Below, in pieces: positions 37,516 to 48,644 of a stretch of 64,000 bases of DNA (position 1 is the stretch's first letter; each line of letters opens with the position of its first letter). The stretch lies in contig NC_091097.1 in the NCBI RefSeq assembly GCF_024713975.1, positions 3,694,361 to 3,758,360 on the forward strand. Reading direction: 5' to 3'. Position numbers and translations under genes: made by a program. Under the pieces are notes generated by a model. The model was not told the origin of the DNA. It saw nothing but the letters and a program-made list of their open reading frames with translations, and did no database searches. This DNA comes from Paralichthys olivaceus (lineage: Eukaryota; Chordata; Actinopteri; Pleuronectiformes; Paralichthyidae).

Positions 37516-38226
37516 TAGGGTTGGGCGGTATGAGCAAAATCTTATATCACGGTATGAGTAATTTCATATCACGGTAACGGTATATATCACGGTATGGCTT
37601 TTGGTATGGCCTCCGTTATCTCCCTCCATCGACGTGATTTTTTGTCATACGGGGTGCCTTTGGCGAAAGACTCTGCCAAGCTCTTTTGGACGAGAGGAGC
37701 TGCTGCAACTTTTGTTTTTGATGCAGCAGGTGCGCCACGCATCTTTTGGCTTTCATAATACTGCTTAGCATGTTTTATCTTTAAGTGGTGGAAGAGGTTA
37801 CTGGTGTTTCCACCTCCGGCAGCAACAGTCGCGCGACACTCTTTGCAGAGTATCACGTTTTGTTCGTTGTCTGATTTTCTAAATCCGAAAAAGTTCCACA
37901 CAACAGACGTAGCGCCCTTTTTCGGAACGAGTTCCTCCTCCTCTTCGTCATGAGTGGGTCGGGCTGCCTCCGTTCACTCTCCGCCTCCGCCATGATTGTT
38001 ATCACTCCGGTAAAGCTGTTTCTTCTTCATGTGCTCATGCAACCACGCCAAGCAGTCTGTTGCAGTGCCTGCAGTGCCCCGTGTGTCGAGGCGGTGTAAC
38101 TACAGTGACTCAGAGAGATGCCGCAGACATCTGCTCTTTCTCCGGTATAAATGGTATTGCACAATCTCTACCGGTAGACATTTTATACCGTCACACGGTA
38201 TAATACCGTCATACCGCCCAACCCTA
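37516..38226 (-). mobile_element. hAT (ZBED-type) deletion derivative nested in the retroviral element (711 bp)
   Basis: The terminal inverted repeats are 'tagggttgggcggtatga' at the left and its complement 'ataccgcccaaccctа'-type end at the right. Both sides have the 8-bp target duplication 'ctcagttt' (37508-37515 and 38227-38234), which is the hallmark length for hAT elements. Sub-terminal 'atcacggtat' repeats flank a coding remnant for the transposase N-terminus. A related but differently deleted element lies at 54618-55416. It inserted after or within the lineage of the retroviral element. Confidence 0.93.
37587..37901 (-). pseudogene. BED zinc-finger remnant of a ZBED-type hAT transposase
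   Basis: About 104 codons remain. A BED-type finger is visible (CKEC, then HHLKIKH after a glycine-rich stretch), followed by a basic/alanine linker and the start of the next transposase segment. The frame then joins the 3' end of the element at an internal deletion. Compared with the copy at 54731-55195, a 13-bp deletion between short 'gaacg' repeats near 37975 breaks the original N-terminal reading frame, leaving an internal ATG (37901) as the first usable start. The BED finger would bind DNA. No catalytic domain remains. Confidence 0.85.
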
Positions 38227-39254
38227 CTCAGTTTAGTTTGGTGTTGTTCTTCCTGCCAAGGTTTCACCTGCCATAGCAATGTTGGCAGGACGATGATGAC
38301 TGTGAGCAAGGACAGGGAACACATCTTTTCCCTCGAACTGCATCCCAGTCGTCCCATCAGGTGTCACTTTTTGTCTGTCGGCGTCATCGTTTATCAGCAG
38401 CGTCACCCTAGCCAACCCCCTAATCAATGTGCCGCCTCTTCGTGAGATTGGAGACGTGTGGTCCTAGAGATTTCCACCCCCTCCTTGCTCGCGGACACAA
38501 AGCAGTTGAAGGCTGAGGTGCACTCACTGACATCAATGCACGCTGTGTTCAGAAGAATCCACTCCTTGCTCAGGAACCTCCCTGCAATGGCTTGCAAACA
38601 TCCAAGTTGATCTTTCAGCAGCCTTCACTGCCATCTATGGATTTTGGTAGGGCTTCCTTCACCTATCTGTGGATCTCAAAAAGCATAGGGGACAGGTTGC
38701 ACAATAAAACATTTCCCTGAGCAGTGCCTTCGCAACTGCTGAAGAGTCCTGTTTAAATGTGGAGAAACACACATGTCAATAAAATCAAGACAGTATTGCT
38801 TTCCCTCACTTTGTTCTTCCATAAAATCCCTCAAACAGTTCACTTTATATAATCTGGATTGCTCTTTGTATGTTATTATAGTACCAATTATATAACTCTA
38901 ATGAAAATTTAAAAATAATTTGTGAGTAATTTGTGAGTTTGAAAATTCTTTTGTAAACCAATATATCTGTATCTCTTCCTACATTTGGCATCCCCCCTTT
39001 GACACTTGGTTCTGACCATGTGTCAACTATGAGGAAACAGATATCTTTCTAAACAGGATTTCCCATTTGTTCCAGACCAAAATGTATAGCCACCAAACAA
39101 TCCACTTTCCTTCAAACAGTTTTTTTTTTTGTTTGTTTTTAACTGAGCTGCCCTTATCTGCAGCTCCTGTAAATCTGTATTTAAATGTTAATGACCCATC
39201 AAATACATTAGGTGTTAATGACCTATCAGATTCAGAAACGCCTCGGACAAGCAG
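38227..39254. other. Retroviral element interior between hAT insertion and RNase H remnant
   Basis: This is where integrase should lie on the minus strand. I could not find the zinc-binding or catalytic pattern of integrase, and stop codons are frequent in all minus-strand frames. It is either strongly decayed or replaced by unrelated sequence. Confidence 0.5.
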
Positions 39255-39680
39255 ACTGTGCTTTGCTGCAGCTTTTGCAGCAGCTTCTGCTCTCACATTC
39301 CCCTGTGAAACTGAAAAGTCTTTAAAAAATGCTTCACATTTGCAGAACGCAATTAGTTTGAATAACAACACAGCATCAATCAGAACAGCAACCAATGTAT
39401 GGTAGGTAATGGGTTTGAGAATTTCCCTTTAGCCAAAAATCTGCCAAATCATATACCATCCCCAATGCATACCTGCTACCAGTGTATATGTTGACACCTG
39501 TCACTTACATATTTGCATTTCTCAATCAATGCAACCAATTCTGCAGCTTCTGCAGAATTATGTAATGAGTGATTCAGCCAAATTTGTCATACAAAGTTGT
39601 AACATCAAAACCCACTTGGCTTCTACCAGTTGCTGGATCTTTTAATGCTGAGTCGTCCACAAACAGCTTCATATCTGCAT
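39255..39680 (-). pseudogene. Retroviral RNase H remnant (frame-shifted)
   Basis: On the minus strand three RNase H landmarks occur in the right order but in different frames: LFVDDSA with the first catalytic aspartate (about 39667-39640), AAELVALIEKCK (about 39555-39510) and the terminal GNVRAEAAAKAAA-like segment (about 39300-39260). Frameshifts and stops between them make it non-functional. It follows the protease remnant by much less than the length of a normal reverse transcriptase. Confidence 0.75.
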
Positions 39681-40214
39681 TTATCAGCTGTACTGTATCT
39701 GAGTCACTTAGCTTTTGAAAAGTGTTCAGTCTGACAATAATAAATTCCACAGTCCTAATTGCATTTATCACTGCAGAAATCTTTTGTGATTTACCTCTAA
39801 ACCTCTGATTAAATTATTTTTATTATTGGGATCAGATGTTTTTTCCCTTCCCATAACCCCTTTTGGTCCAAAGTTCCAAAACTTTCAATACCAATTGTTT
39901 TTGTTCTCCTTTGCTTAATAGAACATGGAGATCAGAATTTGATACCTTAAACAATTTGTCCAGTGAGTCAATCTAAGCTACTGAGACAACACAGTGATTA
40001 CTTTTCTAGTATAACCAACCTAACCTATCGTTAATCTTTAATCTAACTTTCTCTATCACATTCTTTAACTACTTACTCTAACCTTCTCTACCATCCTTTG
40101 TGTTAGCATAACATCTGTAATTACATCTGGGTGAGTACCTCAGCATCTCACAAGAAAGTGTTACTTACAGAGGTGAGGGAAGCGTTCAGAATCTTCCATT
40201 GATATGCATATATC

Positions 40215-40560
40215 AAATCCTCTAGTTACATCTAAGCCTTGTGATGTTAAAATTAGCATATTACTCAATGAACACATCAAATCTCTACCAATAATATCTA
40301 TCAGCCAGCGTGGTGACAACAAAAATTAATGTTTAAAATTTCCTTAACCTCTTTTTTTTTTTTTTTTAAAACAATGGTACAGTGTATCTCTCTATCACTG
40401 TCGTACCTGTTGCTTCAATTGTTTTAAAACATCTCTAACATTCATTTTTGGAGTTATATTAAACTCTTCACATTAAATGACTGATTCTGTTTCACCTGAA
40501 TCTACCAAAAATGTGATGTCTTTACCATTTACTTTGATTGTGTGTTTTTGCATATATGCA
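40215..40560 (-). pseudogene. Retroviral aspartic protease remnant
   Basis: On the minus strand the active-site triplet DSG lies in FLVDSGETESV (codons at 40505-40494), with E where alanine is usual. About 70 codons later comes the GRDL motif (about 40290-40275) that forms the C-terminal part of retroviral proteases. A stop codon and a frame change separate the two parts. The roughly 450 bp beyond, up to the RNase H remnant, contain no reverse transcriptase motif that I can recognise, so reverse transcriptase seems largely deleted. Confidence 0.75.
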
Positions 40561-40723
40561 TCAGTTCTAACAGTAATTCACATGGTGTGCGTGTTACAGT
40601 GCTCTTACGAATTTGGTGAGTAGGTTGAAACTTTCTCTCTGTCGCCGCGTCTGCACCAGATGAATCCTTCACTGTCCCCAGCTCCACCGCTACTCAATCG
40701 CACTAAGTGTATTGGTTCTCAGG

Positions 40724-40765
40724 GCAATCCCTGATCCAAGGTCCAATTTTGCCACATTTGAAACA
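40724..40765 (-). pseudogene. Nucleocapsid zinc knuckle remnant
   Basis: On the minus strand 14 codons read CFKCGKIGPWIRDC. The spacing matches the CX2CX4HX4C knuckle of retroviral nucleocapsid proteins, but proline replaces the zinc-binding histidine, so the finger would be defective. A glycine/arginine-rich stretch precedes it. Only one knuckle is seen, as in gamma-type retroviruses. Confidence 0.8.
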
Positions 40766-40869
40766 AGTGTCAGTTCTTCCACGTCCCCTTCCTCTCCCTC
40801 CATGACCTTTCTTGTGCCCGCAGACTTGGTTTTGATATGCTGCCAGCTGTGCCATTCGCAGTCCCTCTG

Positions 40870-41763
40870 TCACTGCGTTGCCTTTTTCTTTTTCTTGCTG
40901 TTCAAGAGTTTTTCTGCATGATCAGCATGACCCCATGCTGGATTCACCATCCTCCGCTCCTGTGCAGAGACGGATCTTGCCACTTTCGAATACTGAGTCC
41001 CCATCTCAGTCATCAGCAGTCTCTGCTGTTCAGTGGTGGTTCCAGTTGCACTGCATACCGCTCCCCCACTTAACACTTGTGGGAGAGATGAAGTGGTAGG
41101 TTCTTTCATATTGGTGAATGTCCATGGTCTGTAGATCAGCTGAGTGTTTCCATCTCCTGCAGCCACCTCCACCATCGGTGCTTGCGGGGTTGCATTCAAA
41201 TCATAAATTGCCTCCTTCCCGGTGCGCCGTGGAGTATGTGCTGCCAGATATGGAGTGGTGCATGATGGAGGCCTGTCCACCTCCTCTGTTGCAACAAGGT
41301 CGAGGTCTGGATGGAGGTTAGGGACGGCTGGAGCTGCCGCCTGCGCCCTCTGCACCGGTAGCAGCTGAGTGTCCTGCTGGTCATCACACTGCACCGCTGC
41401 TGGCTGTGGTTGTCCTCTCGGTGGAGCTGAGTCCAGATCAGGGTCTAGTCGGACACACTGAGACTTGGAGATTAGTTCAATCCCTACCTTTTGTAAACTG
41501 TCCCTGATATTCACTTCAGTTAACCAAAATTCACACGCTCCAGTACAAATATCCCTACATTTCTTTTTTCCTTCTAATTTGTCCTCACTAACTCGTTCCT
41601 CTCTAACTCTTTCCTCTCTAACTCTACGCTTACCATCACTTATTAACATATACTGAACATTAAGAAAAGAAAGCTGAAGTGGATTAGCATTATCCTTATC
41701 TTTCTTTCCTTTGCCGATGTTTAAACCCATTTCTCTAGTAGGTTGTCTCAGCAGTTTTAACAC
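40870..41763 (-). pseudogene. Gag-like frame of the retroviral element, internally deleted
   Basis: This open frame of 297 codons on the minus strand has a polar, basic N-terminus, a long proline/alanine/glutamine-rich middle and, from about residue 205, a capsid-start-like segment with IYRPWTFTNMKE. Only about 85 residues separate that segment from the C-terminal end, much less than a full capsid domain, so the capsid core is probably deleted in frame. The frame stops before the zinc-knuckle region. It is likely a broken gag without particle-forming ability. The family assignment is by motif and position only. Confidence 0.65.
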
Positions 41764-42659
41764 AACTCTTATTTATCAATTTAAACTCCCAATTTGTTCA
41801 GCAAAATACAAAATTTGGAAGACCAAAATTATGCTGATATGGGAAAAGACATTTAGAAATTCCCTAATTTATTTTAATCCGTTCTTTCTTTTTAATTTCC
41901 TTTTGTTAAAAATGTGTTTTTAGGATTTTAATTTTAGGATTTAAGTCTTTCTTAAAAACCAATTATACCCCTAATATACTTAAGTTTACTTAAATTTACT
42001 TACCTTTACTTACCTTTGGCGGTTGAGAACTTCTCTCACTCTCTCTTTTTTTTTTTTCTCTCTTATTAAAGCAGATTCATTGCAGTGTCGAGATTATCCT
42101 GGCTCAGGTCTCAGTCCTTCAGTCCCAGTCACATCTCCAGTGCAAAACTCTATTTACTATATTATATCATAGTTTGTTAAATCATGAGCTCGACGTCAGA
42201 ACCCAATATAACAAGTGTATTAAAATCAACAAACACTACTCCTTAACTCTGTGACCTCCTCTCAGATCACCAACCTGTTTACTCTAATAACTACGTGATC
42301 TCCAAGATCATCAACAGGCTTATTCTATATTAACTCTGTGGTCTCCAAGACCACCCGTGACCTCCAAGATCACCCGAAGCTTCCTTGATTCTACATCGGT
42401 TCCAAACCTTGCCATGCAGACACGTCTGTCACTCACCCTGTGAGAGAATCGTTTCCCTTCTGAATTTGTCTTCCCAGAAAGACAGTGTCTTTGTGCTACT
42501 TGGTCTGCCGGATCACAGCAGTGAGAGCACTCTTTGGTTCTCAGGCATCAGGCCCTCACGTCTCTACCCTCTTTTGTCAGGGAGGTTGAGGTCAGAGTCC
42601 CAGACTCCCTGCGCAGTTTTACCTTTCAGCCTTGAGATCCAGAGTGTCCTCTCACACGA
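41764..42659. other. Retroviral element leader region
   Basis: This region lies between the 5' LTR and gag on the minus strand. No gene is recognised. Repeated phrases such as 'ctccaagatcac' and 'gtggtctccaagaccacc' at 42290-42375 form short internal repeats, and a packaging-type structure is possible but not shown. Confidence 0.5.
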
Positions 42660-42680
42660 GTGATCCTGCCAACAACGCCA
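42660..42680 (-). other. Candidate primer binding site
   Basis: On the minus strand, shortly after the 5' LTR, the sequence tggcgttgttggcaggat occurs. It begins with TGG, complementary to the CCA end of a tRNA, at the expected place. I do not assign the tRNA. Confidence 0.55.
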
Positions 42681-42684
42681 AAAT

Positions 42685-43163
42685 TGTGGTGGCAATTTCT
42701 GTGAAACAAGCACAAAGTCAAACACTTCTTTCTGAAAGTTTAATTCAGCATCTGCAGATGGACTCATCAGTACACATCACCTGAATGACATGCACAAATG
42801 AGCAAAGAACACAGGAGAATCTGTGTTCTTATAACTCGCAGCCCCCTCCCACTAAGCATGCAAAGGTATTTATTACCCTCCTGTAGTTTCACTCAGTGGA
42901 GGAGACGTCCTGTCCATTTGTTTACATGTTCTGTGGATGACCCCCCCTGTGAGATCCCAGTTGTTTGATCCCAATCAGAGATACCATGAGAAGCCATAAA
43001 GATTTGGTTTCTCGAGGCCATACAACTCAAGTCTCTTAAGCCACCATCGTAAACCTTAAGGTTGCCCTTTCAGATAAACAATTTGGTGAACCATTTGGTC
43101 AGTCCTCCACATACATGTCTGCTAATGCAATTACACATTCACAAATGTAAAATTTCCATTACA
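42685..43163 (-). repeat. 5' LTR of the retroviral element (479 bp)
   Basis: It is the same length as the 3' LTR and differs at two visible positions (about 0.4%). Because both LTRs are identical at insertion, the insertion is recent. The right target duplication 'ccac' follows at 43164-43167. Confidence 0.93.
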
Positions 43164-43305
43164 CCACCTAGCCTTAACATGTTTTTGTTGTTAGCAACCT
43201 AGCCTTCACACGTTTGTGCAGTTAGCGACCTAGCCTTAACACGTTTTTTGGATACCTCTGCCTTGTCACGCCGCGGTAGAGGTCAAGTTAAGTTTATAGT
43301 CTGCG
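43164..43305 (+). repeat. Segmental duplication copy D1 (3' part, after the retroviral insertion)
   Basis: From 'ccacctagccttaacatg' to 'gtttatagtctgcg' this continues the D1 match to D2 (48645-48786). It diverges at 'cttacattgc' versus 'tctccccttt'. The rest of the D2 segment is absent from D1. Confidence 0.88.
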
Positions 43306-43530
43306 CTTACATTGCATATATTCTATTCCTTTCGATCAAATCAGAGATTCCTAAAGTGTTCTACTTGTGACAGAATGTTGCAGTTGTTCACAGTGCACTA
43401 AAAAAAGATGGCCCCCTTGAGGGGAAACATTTTGTGCACATTGGTCTTGTGTGTTCTATACATGGGTGGGGGGTAAAGGTAAAGGGAGTTTCTCTTCCCC
43501 ACAGAAGAAGAGCAACAGCGATGGACAGTA
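43306..43530. other. Unassigned sequence before the 286-bp duplicate
   Basis: It is unique in this window. A pyrimidine stretch ending 'cttccccacag' at about 43504 could be a splice acceptor, but no coding exon follows that I can support. Confidence 0.45.
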
Positions 43531-43816
43531 TAAGGAAAGTGATGTGTTTTCTCAACATTACAGCATCTAACTTAGTCAAGAAATAACTCAAATTAAAATG
43601 ATGACCTGAGCTCAGTATGTTGAGTCCCTTTTAACATTCTCATCTGGTTTCATTTAGACTGAGGTTTTACCCTCAAAGATTTGTTATTTCACAAAAGGTT
43701 GTGTCTTGTTTTACTTTATTCTTCTCTCAATTACTATTCTCATAAGCCTGAATCGCCAAGTTAGTAACTGCTTTGATACTTAGTAATAATATTCATTCTG
43801 TTTACTGATGTAAGTT
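43531..43816. repeat. 286-bp segment, second copy of 23545-23830
   Basis: It is the same length and about 99% identical to the copy at the satellite edge. Here it is preceded by 'gcgatggacagta' and followed by 'gtgaaacaaagaag', both different from the flanks of the other copy, so the shared segment has sharp edges on both sides. Confidence 0.88.
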
Positions 43817-46375
43817 GTGAAACAAAGAAGAACTGTTTTAACTTTGAGTCCTGACTTAACTTATCTGCTTTTTGTATTGTCAGAGATGGACACATAGACA
43901 GATACACAAGTGGCATCACTCTTTTATCTGTTGGAAAGAATATGCTGACCCCTAGTGTTAAAAATATAAACTGCAAGAAAACGTAATCTAATACCAGCTG
44001 AATATACAGTATATTGTAGCGGGGGAACTGTGAGTATTCTCCTGTTATGAGATCCTCTCTGAAAAAATGGGTGGAGTTGGATCAGACGACATTACCTCAG
44101 AATTTATTTTATTTCCAAGAAAAATTGGGACCTTGTGGATCGGAGTCGAATAAATTTGGGAAAATCAAGGTGATAACCAGGATAAAAGATGCTGTTCCCC
44201 ATGGTCAGCATTTTATTTCATAAGAGTAATCATATGTCACAGTGGAAGCCTATTAGTATTCTAATTAATATTATTCCTCTTATTAAAGCTGGTTCTTATT
44301 AAAATGTATTGTATTGTTTTTGACAGTATGCTAATGTTTATCAATGCTCAGTCAGCATGAATAAACTTGGTAAGAAAGTGCTACACTAGTAGTCATACAC
44401 ATAGAATGTACTATTATGTCAATTCTTAAACGTTACCACTATACATACAAGAACATTTTTACATTGAACTACTTGTGGACTCTCATTAGGCTCTGTTCTT
44501 ACTGTATAGTAAGAGTCACCTCTCTACTTGAACTAATGCTATAATTTATATTAGATATGGTAGATATTATACCATGTCAAAGTGCATTACCACCATCCAC
44601 TGGATCTTGGCAATCAACGCCAAGGTACATTACCGCCATCTGCTATCGCATAGATATGTAGCACCTTTGGTCCTGACTTTTAGGTTAAAGAGACATCACA
44701 TCGCTCTAGGTCTGGTAGGAGTTGCACCAGGAATTTACTCACAAAAAGGAGTGGGTGTGGTTTAATTTGAACAGGTGACACTTTAATATCAATGCACAAC
44801 AATAATAACATTGACAGCTTAGCTGTACTTTTATTTACCAAATAAGGCGCCACAAAAATAAAAAAAACACAAAATCAGAGTCCATTGAAGTTGAGCTCTC
44901 CAACTCGAGAAAGTTCAGTTCGGAAAAAGGGATCCAATTGTGTGGATGTTCTGTATCAATGTCCATTCAAGTATTTCATCCTAAATCTCTACTACCCGGG
45001 TAGGTGAAGAGTGTGTGTGTCTTATCTGTTCTCAGAATGTGTGATTCAGATGATCTGGAGTCTCAAGGTAGGTTCTGTGGCTGGCCACACCACATCTCCA
45101 ACTCTCTCTCTCTCTCAGAATCGCTGGGCTGGGCTCGCCATCTTAATTGTCTCTCTCTCAGAATCGCTGGGCTGGGCTCGCCATCTTAATCGTCTCTCTA
45201 TCTCTCTGATAGTTGATCAGACTAGCACGAAACAAAAAAACCAACCTACACAGAAAGTGCAAAGTTGTAAGGATCTTCATCTGATTCTGTCTCAGTTTCT
45301 TATGAGATCTCAACATTTTCAGCTCTAGCTCTAGGCATGAAATATATTACCAAATATCAAGGAAATACATACACACACTAAAATGAATTACTATGAATTA
45401 GTTTAACCATAAATGTAACCAATTATTCATGAATTACCATCCACAACAGTGTCAATTTTAACAGATACATAACTTATGCATCCCTTTTAACTTCTATTTT
45501 ACTTATATCATCAATTTTTAGCTATTTTAATCCATCTCTCTAATATTTAACTCTTTTAACATCAGATGAATTACAATTTTTATGCTCAACTGTAATTTCT
45601 TGAATCAAATATCAAATATACCACACCTCAATGGCACTGTTACCCATTGCAGTGGCTATTAACACAAATGAGTAATTCAAATGGCATAAAAAGAAATGAA
45701 ATGCACCTTTTCTTTGCAAAACATGAAAACTTAGCTTTAACTTAGCGATTAGCATGAGCTAAGCACAACGACCAATAAAGCAATTAGCAACTCGGGCTAG
45801 CGATTAGCATATCGCGGTCGCGATTAGCATTAGCATAAAGCTAGCAACCTTTTTTCAAGCAATAAACTACAATATAAAGTGCACGAAAGTCGTGGGGAAA
45901 CATTTGAAAACATCTTATGACATCTATTAAGTAACTTAGACCAACTTAAACCGAGTTAATAGCACAATATATTCATCTTTTCCTCCAGCCAAGTAGCGAA
46001 CAACCAGCTAACAGTTTGCTAACTCACCAGAGGTTCATCAAGCATGAATTCTCATAAAGGGGGGTTTATCCTCCTCGGCTCACAGCTTATCCGGACGAAG
46101 CCTGGATTTGCCTGTGACTACCGTCTCTGCCTGCGGACGTCTGTTTTAATTTAGCCGTGGCTGTCTGCTACTGTCTGCTACTGTTTGCTACAGTTTGCTA
46201 CTGTCTGCTTCGTGGTTTTAGAGGGAACTGCGTCACACACAGGTGCAGACTTCTTCACGCCATACCTGTCTTAGGCTCATGGGAAAACACTGCCCCATAC
46301 AGGAGATGAACTGAGTGTCTAAATGACATATACAGGGTTAGTGACCTGATTTTTTATGTGGGTTACAGATACATG
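43817..46375. other. Region without recognised genes, several short repeats
   Basis: I see no defensible gene here. Short features include 'gtacattaccgccatctgct' at about 44625, a phrase common in fish repeats; a two-copy 43-bp tandem repeat at 45107-45192; a stretch rich in 'gattagcatg'/'gctagcgattagc' at 45740-45845; and a short 'ctgctactgt' repeat at 46165-46210. The last two resemble 5' parts of unidentified elements. Confidence 0.5.
45107..45192 (+). repeat. 43-bp tandem repeat, two copies
   Basis: The block containing 'cagaatcgctgggctgggct' and 'cgccatcttaat' is repeated once at an offset of 43 bp with a single t/c difference, between CT-rich stretches. Confidence 0.85.
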
Positions 46376-46766
46376 CAGTTTTTTTTAAGCTAATGTACCT
46401 ACATAATTTTACTGTTCTCATGGTTGAATGCACTTATTGTCAATAACTTTGGATAAAAGCTTCAGCTAAATGTAATATAATGTAATATAAATACTATGTT
46501 AGTGCACTGATCCTTGAGTTACTACTGTGATTCTTCTGTTTGTTTTTTTTGGCAGGTGGCAACCAACATCAAAGTGCATCACCAATAGATCAAAAGACTC
46601 TGTGCCCTTTGATGTTGGTCACATAGGCCAAGGCTTATTCTGATCATAGTGACAATTTAATGCATAATATTAAATGTCCTTTGATATTTTATTTTTGATT
46701 TTGTATGTGTACAGCTGTAATCCACCATTGGAGATACATTAGCTAAAGATTTTGTCAAGACTTCTA

Positions 46767-48158
46767 ATGTCACTGCGCTCCATGGCGCCCACACCTATGA
46801 TGAACAAAGTCCTGCAGAAAGGCCCAAAACCACCAACAAGCAGATACTCCAATGCCAATACTAATTGCCAAAGGAGTATTCAACACAATCCCACAGAAAT
46901 GTCCAATTCTGGAATCCAATGCAGGGATGCTTCAATGAAATCCTGCAATGATACATCTGCTAAGTATAAGAGGTCTTGGATTAGGCCTTCTTCTACTTTT
47001 TGTACTGTGCAGACCATGGTAACAAAATTAGCAGATGGAGACGTAAAAAGACAGATCGATAGCATGATTAAGGTCGCTGCAGTTGCCAAGGATAATAATG
47101 CCCAGATCCAGGAGAAAACACTGATCCAGGCGAAGTTGTTAGAGAGGGACAAGCATTTAGATAAAATTATGAATGTGGCAATACAGAAGACCAAAGAGGT
47201 TGAGGAAAAGAATGAGAAAATTCAGAAACAACATGTGGACAAGATAAAGCAAAACAATTACGAGCACATACTGCAACATCAGATAAATAAGGACCTGCAA
47301 GAAACCAAGTTCCAACTAGAGAACGATAAGCATCAAGAGATTTATGACAGAATGAAGCAGGAAGATCTCAATGTTGTGAAGGAGAAGATGAAGAAGAAGC
47401 AGCGTTTAGGAGAGGAAATGAGGCAAATCATTGAAGAGAAGATGGAGGCCAAGGAGCGAAGTAAAGAGGCGGAGAAGCTCGCTGACATGAAAATAGTTTC
47501 CCAAGGGATGGAGAACTTGAAGCAACTATCAAAGAGGGCTGCACCTAATCCAAAGCTGATAGAATTGAGCAAGAAACAAGATTTGGTGTTTGCCAAACTG
47601 GAAGCCCATAATAAGCAAAATTATTTAAAGTTAAAGGAGCAGGAACTTAGCCTCAAAAGAGCTGAAGAAACTAAAGAGAGAGAATTGATCATGAAGCAGA
47701 AAGATTTGGCTGAAAAGCGAGCCCATTCCAATGCAATGTTGAGGGCATGTTTATCAGCACAGGTTCTTTTTAAAAGCCAACTCAAGAAAACGCAGGCTGA
47801 CCAGGAGAGGGCTAAAGATAAGAGGTACATTAAGGCTGATCAGGAGGAATTCATCAAGATGAAGAAGAAGAAGCTGAATGAGGAAAATCTGCGTAATTTA
47901 GACATCCTCAAACAACAGATGATGAATCGTCAGCTCTTAGCCAATGCTAGGTGCAGAAAGCAATCAGAGGAGGCCAAACAGTTCATAGAAAGAGAGCAGG
48001 AGAGCTTAATGCACCTTAATGAGTACAAAGAGAAGGTGTTGATGGACGCCAGGGCTTCAGGGGTCCCTGAAGAGCAGTTAATTGTTTTCAATAGAAACGC
48101 AACTTCCCTCATAAAGAAAGAAAACCATTGCCTGAACCTATCTGGAGGAAATCAGTAG
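46767..48158 (+). CDS. CFAP45-like coiled-coil protein, copy 2 (463 aa)
   Basis: This intronless frame runs from ATG 46767 to TAG at 48156-48158. It is almost identical to copy 1 but has the 107-residue segment only once, so it probably shows the ancestral length here. Visible amino-acid differences from copy 1 include LR for QS near the start, E for K and A for V in the central helix, and NYL for KDF. The same TPH-type charged coiled coil and the same C-terminal 'ASGVPEEQL' motif link it to CFAP45, which stabilises ciliary doublet microtubules. Length is somewhat below vertebrate CFAP45 (about 550 residues), mainly through a shorter N-terminus. A possible acceptor ('ttttttggcag') lies about 210 bp upstream, so a non-coding 5' exon is possible. 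Confidence 0.75.
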   Translation: MSLRSMAPTPMMNKVLQKGPKPPTSRYSNANTNCQRSIQHNPTEMSNSGIQCRDASMKSCNDTSAKYKRSWIRPSSTFCTVQTMVTKLADGDVKRQIDSMIKVAAVAKDNNAQIQEKTLIQAKLLERDKHLDKIMNVAIQKTKEVEEKNEKIQKQHVDKIKQNNYEHILQHQINKDLQETKFQLENDKHQEIYDRMKQEDLNVVKEKMKKKQRLGEEMRQIIEEKMEAKERSKEAEKLADMKIVSQGMENLKQLSKRAAPNPKLIELSKKQDLVFAKLEAHNKQNYLKLKEQELSLKRAEETKERELIMKQKDLAEKRAHSNAMLRACLSAQVLFKSQLKKTQADQERAKDKRYIKADQEEFIKMKKKKLNEENLRNLDILKQQMMNRQLLANARCRKQSEEAKQFIEREQESLMHLNEYKEKVLMDARASGVPEEQLIVFNRNATSLIKKENHCLNLSGGNQ

Positions 48159-48644
48159 GCCAACCTACTTCCCAACATCTAATCTAACTTCATTAGATGG
48201 AAGATTCTCTCTATGCCTGTTTCTGTCTCTCCCCTCTATTTAATTTAATTTAATTAAATAGAGGGCCTTGAGGTAATGCATGTTCAGATGTGTGTGAGTT
48301 TACTCCAGGTGCTCTGGTTTCTCGCACAATTAAATAAATAATATTTACAGCACTTTTCTTGTCTTGATGACCATGGTTACACACTCACAGCATTTCTGGT
48401 TTCATGTTATATGTCACTTCCTGTTTTACTTTGACACTCACGCTTGTCTCTGTTCTCTTTTATTAACGTCACTCCCACGCTTGTGTGTCTCACGGATTAC
48501 CTTCCCCTCCCTAATACGTTACACCTGTGTCTAGTTAACCTCACCTCAGTAAATATTTAAGGTCTGTGTCTCCCCGAGTCCAGTGCCAGTTTGTCTTATC
48601 TTGTACTTTAGAGTTCCGGCGTTATACCCACGTTTTTGTAGTTA

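Larger units (their letters stand above)
36260..43163 (-). mobile_element. Endogenous retrovirus-like LTR element (6.9 kb, minus strand)
   Basis: Two 479-bp direct LTRs, beginning 'tgtggtggcaatttctg' and ending 'ccattaca' on the plus strand, flank about 5.9 kb. A 4-bp target duplication 'ccac' lies at 36256-36259 and 43164-43167. The uninterrupted site 'gttagccacctagcc' is visible in D2 (48642) and D3. On the minus strand the order is LTR, primer site, gag-like frame, single zinc knuckle, protease, RNase H remnant, purine tract, LTR. The 4-bp duplication, the single knuckle and the pol order suggest a gamma/epsilon-type (class I) retroviral element. Frames are broken, most of reverse transcriptase appears to be missing, and no integrase or envelope was recognised, so it cannot encode a functional virus. 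A hAT derivative is nested inside it. Confidence 0.9.

Noticed and set aside
40712-41321. Plus-strand frames across the retroviral gag and nucleocapsid region
   Set aside because: The minus-strand reading has retroviral motifs in the correct order. The plus-strand frames are short, proline/serine-rich antisense shadows.
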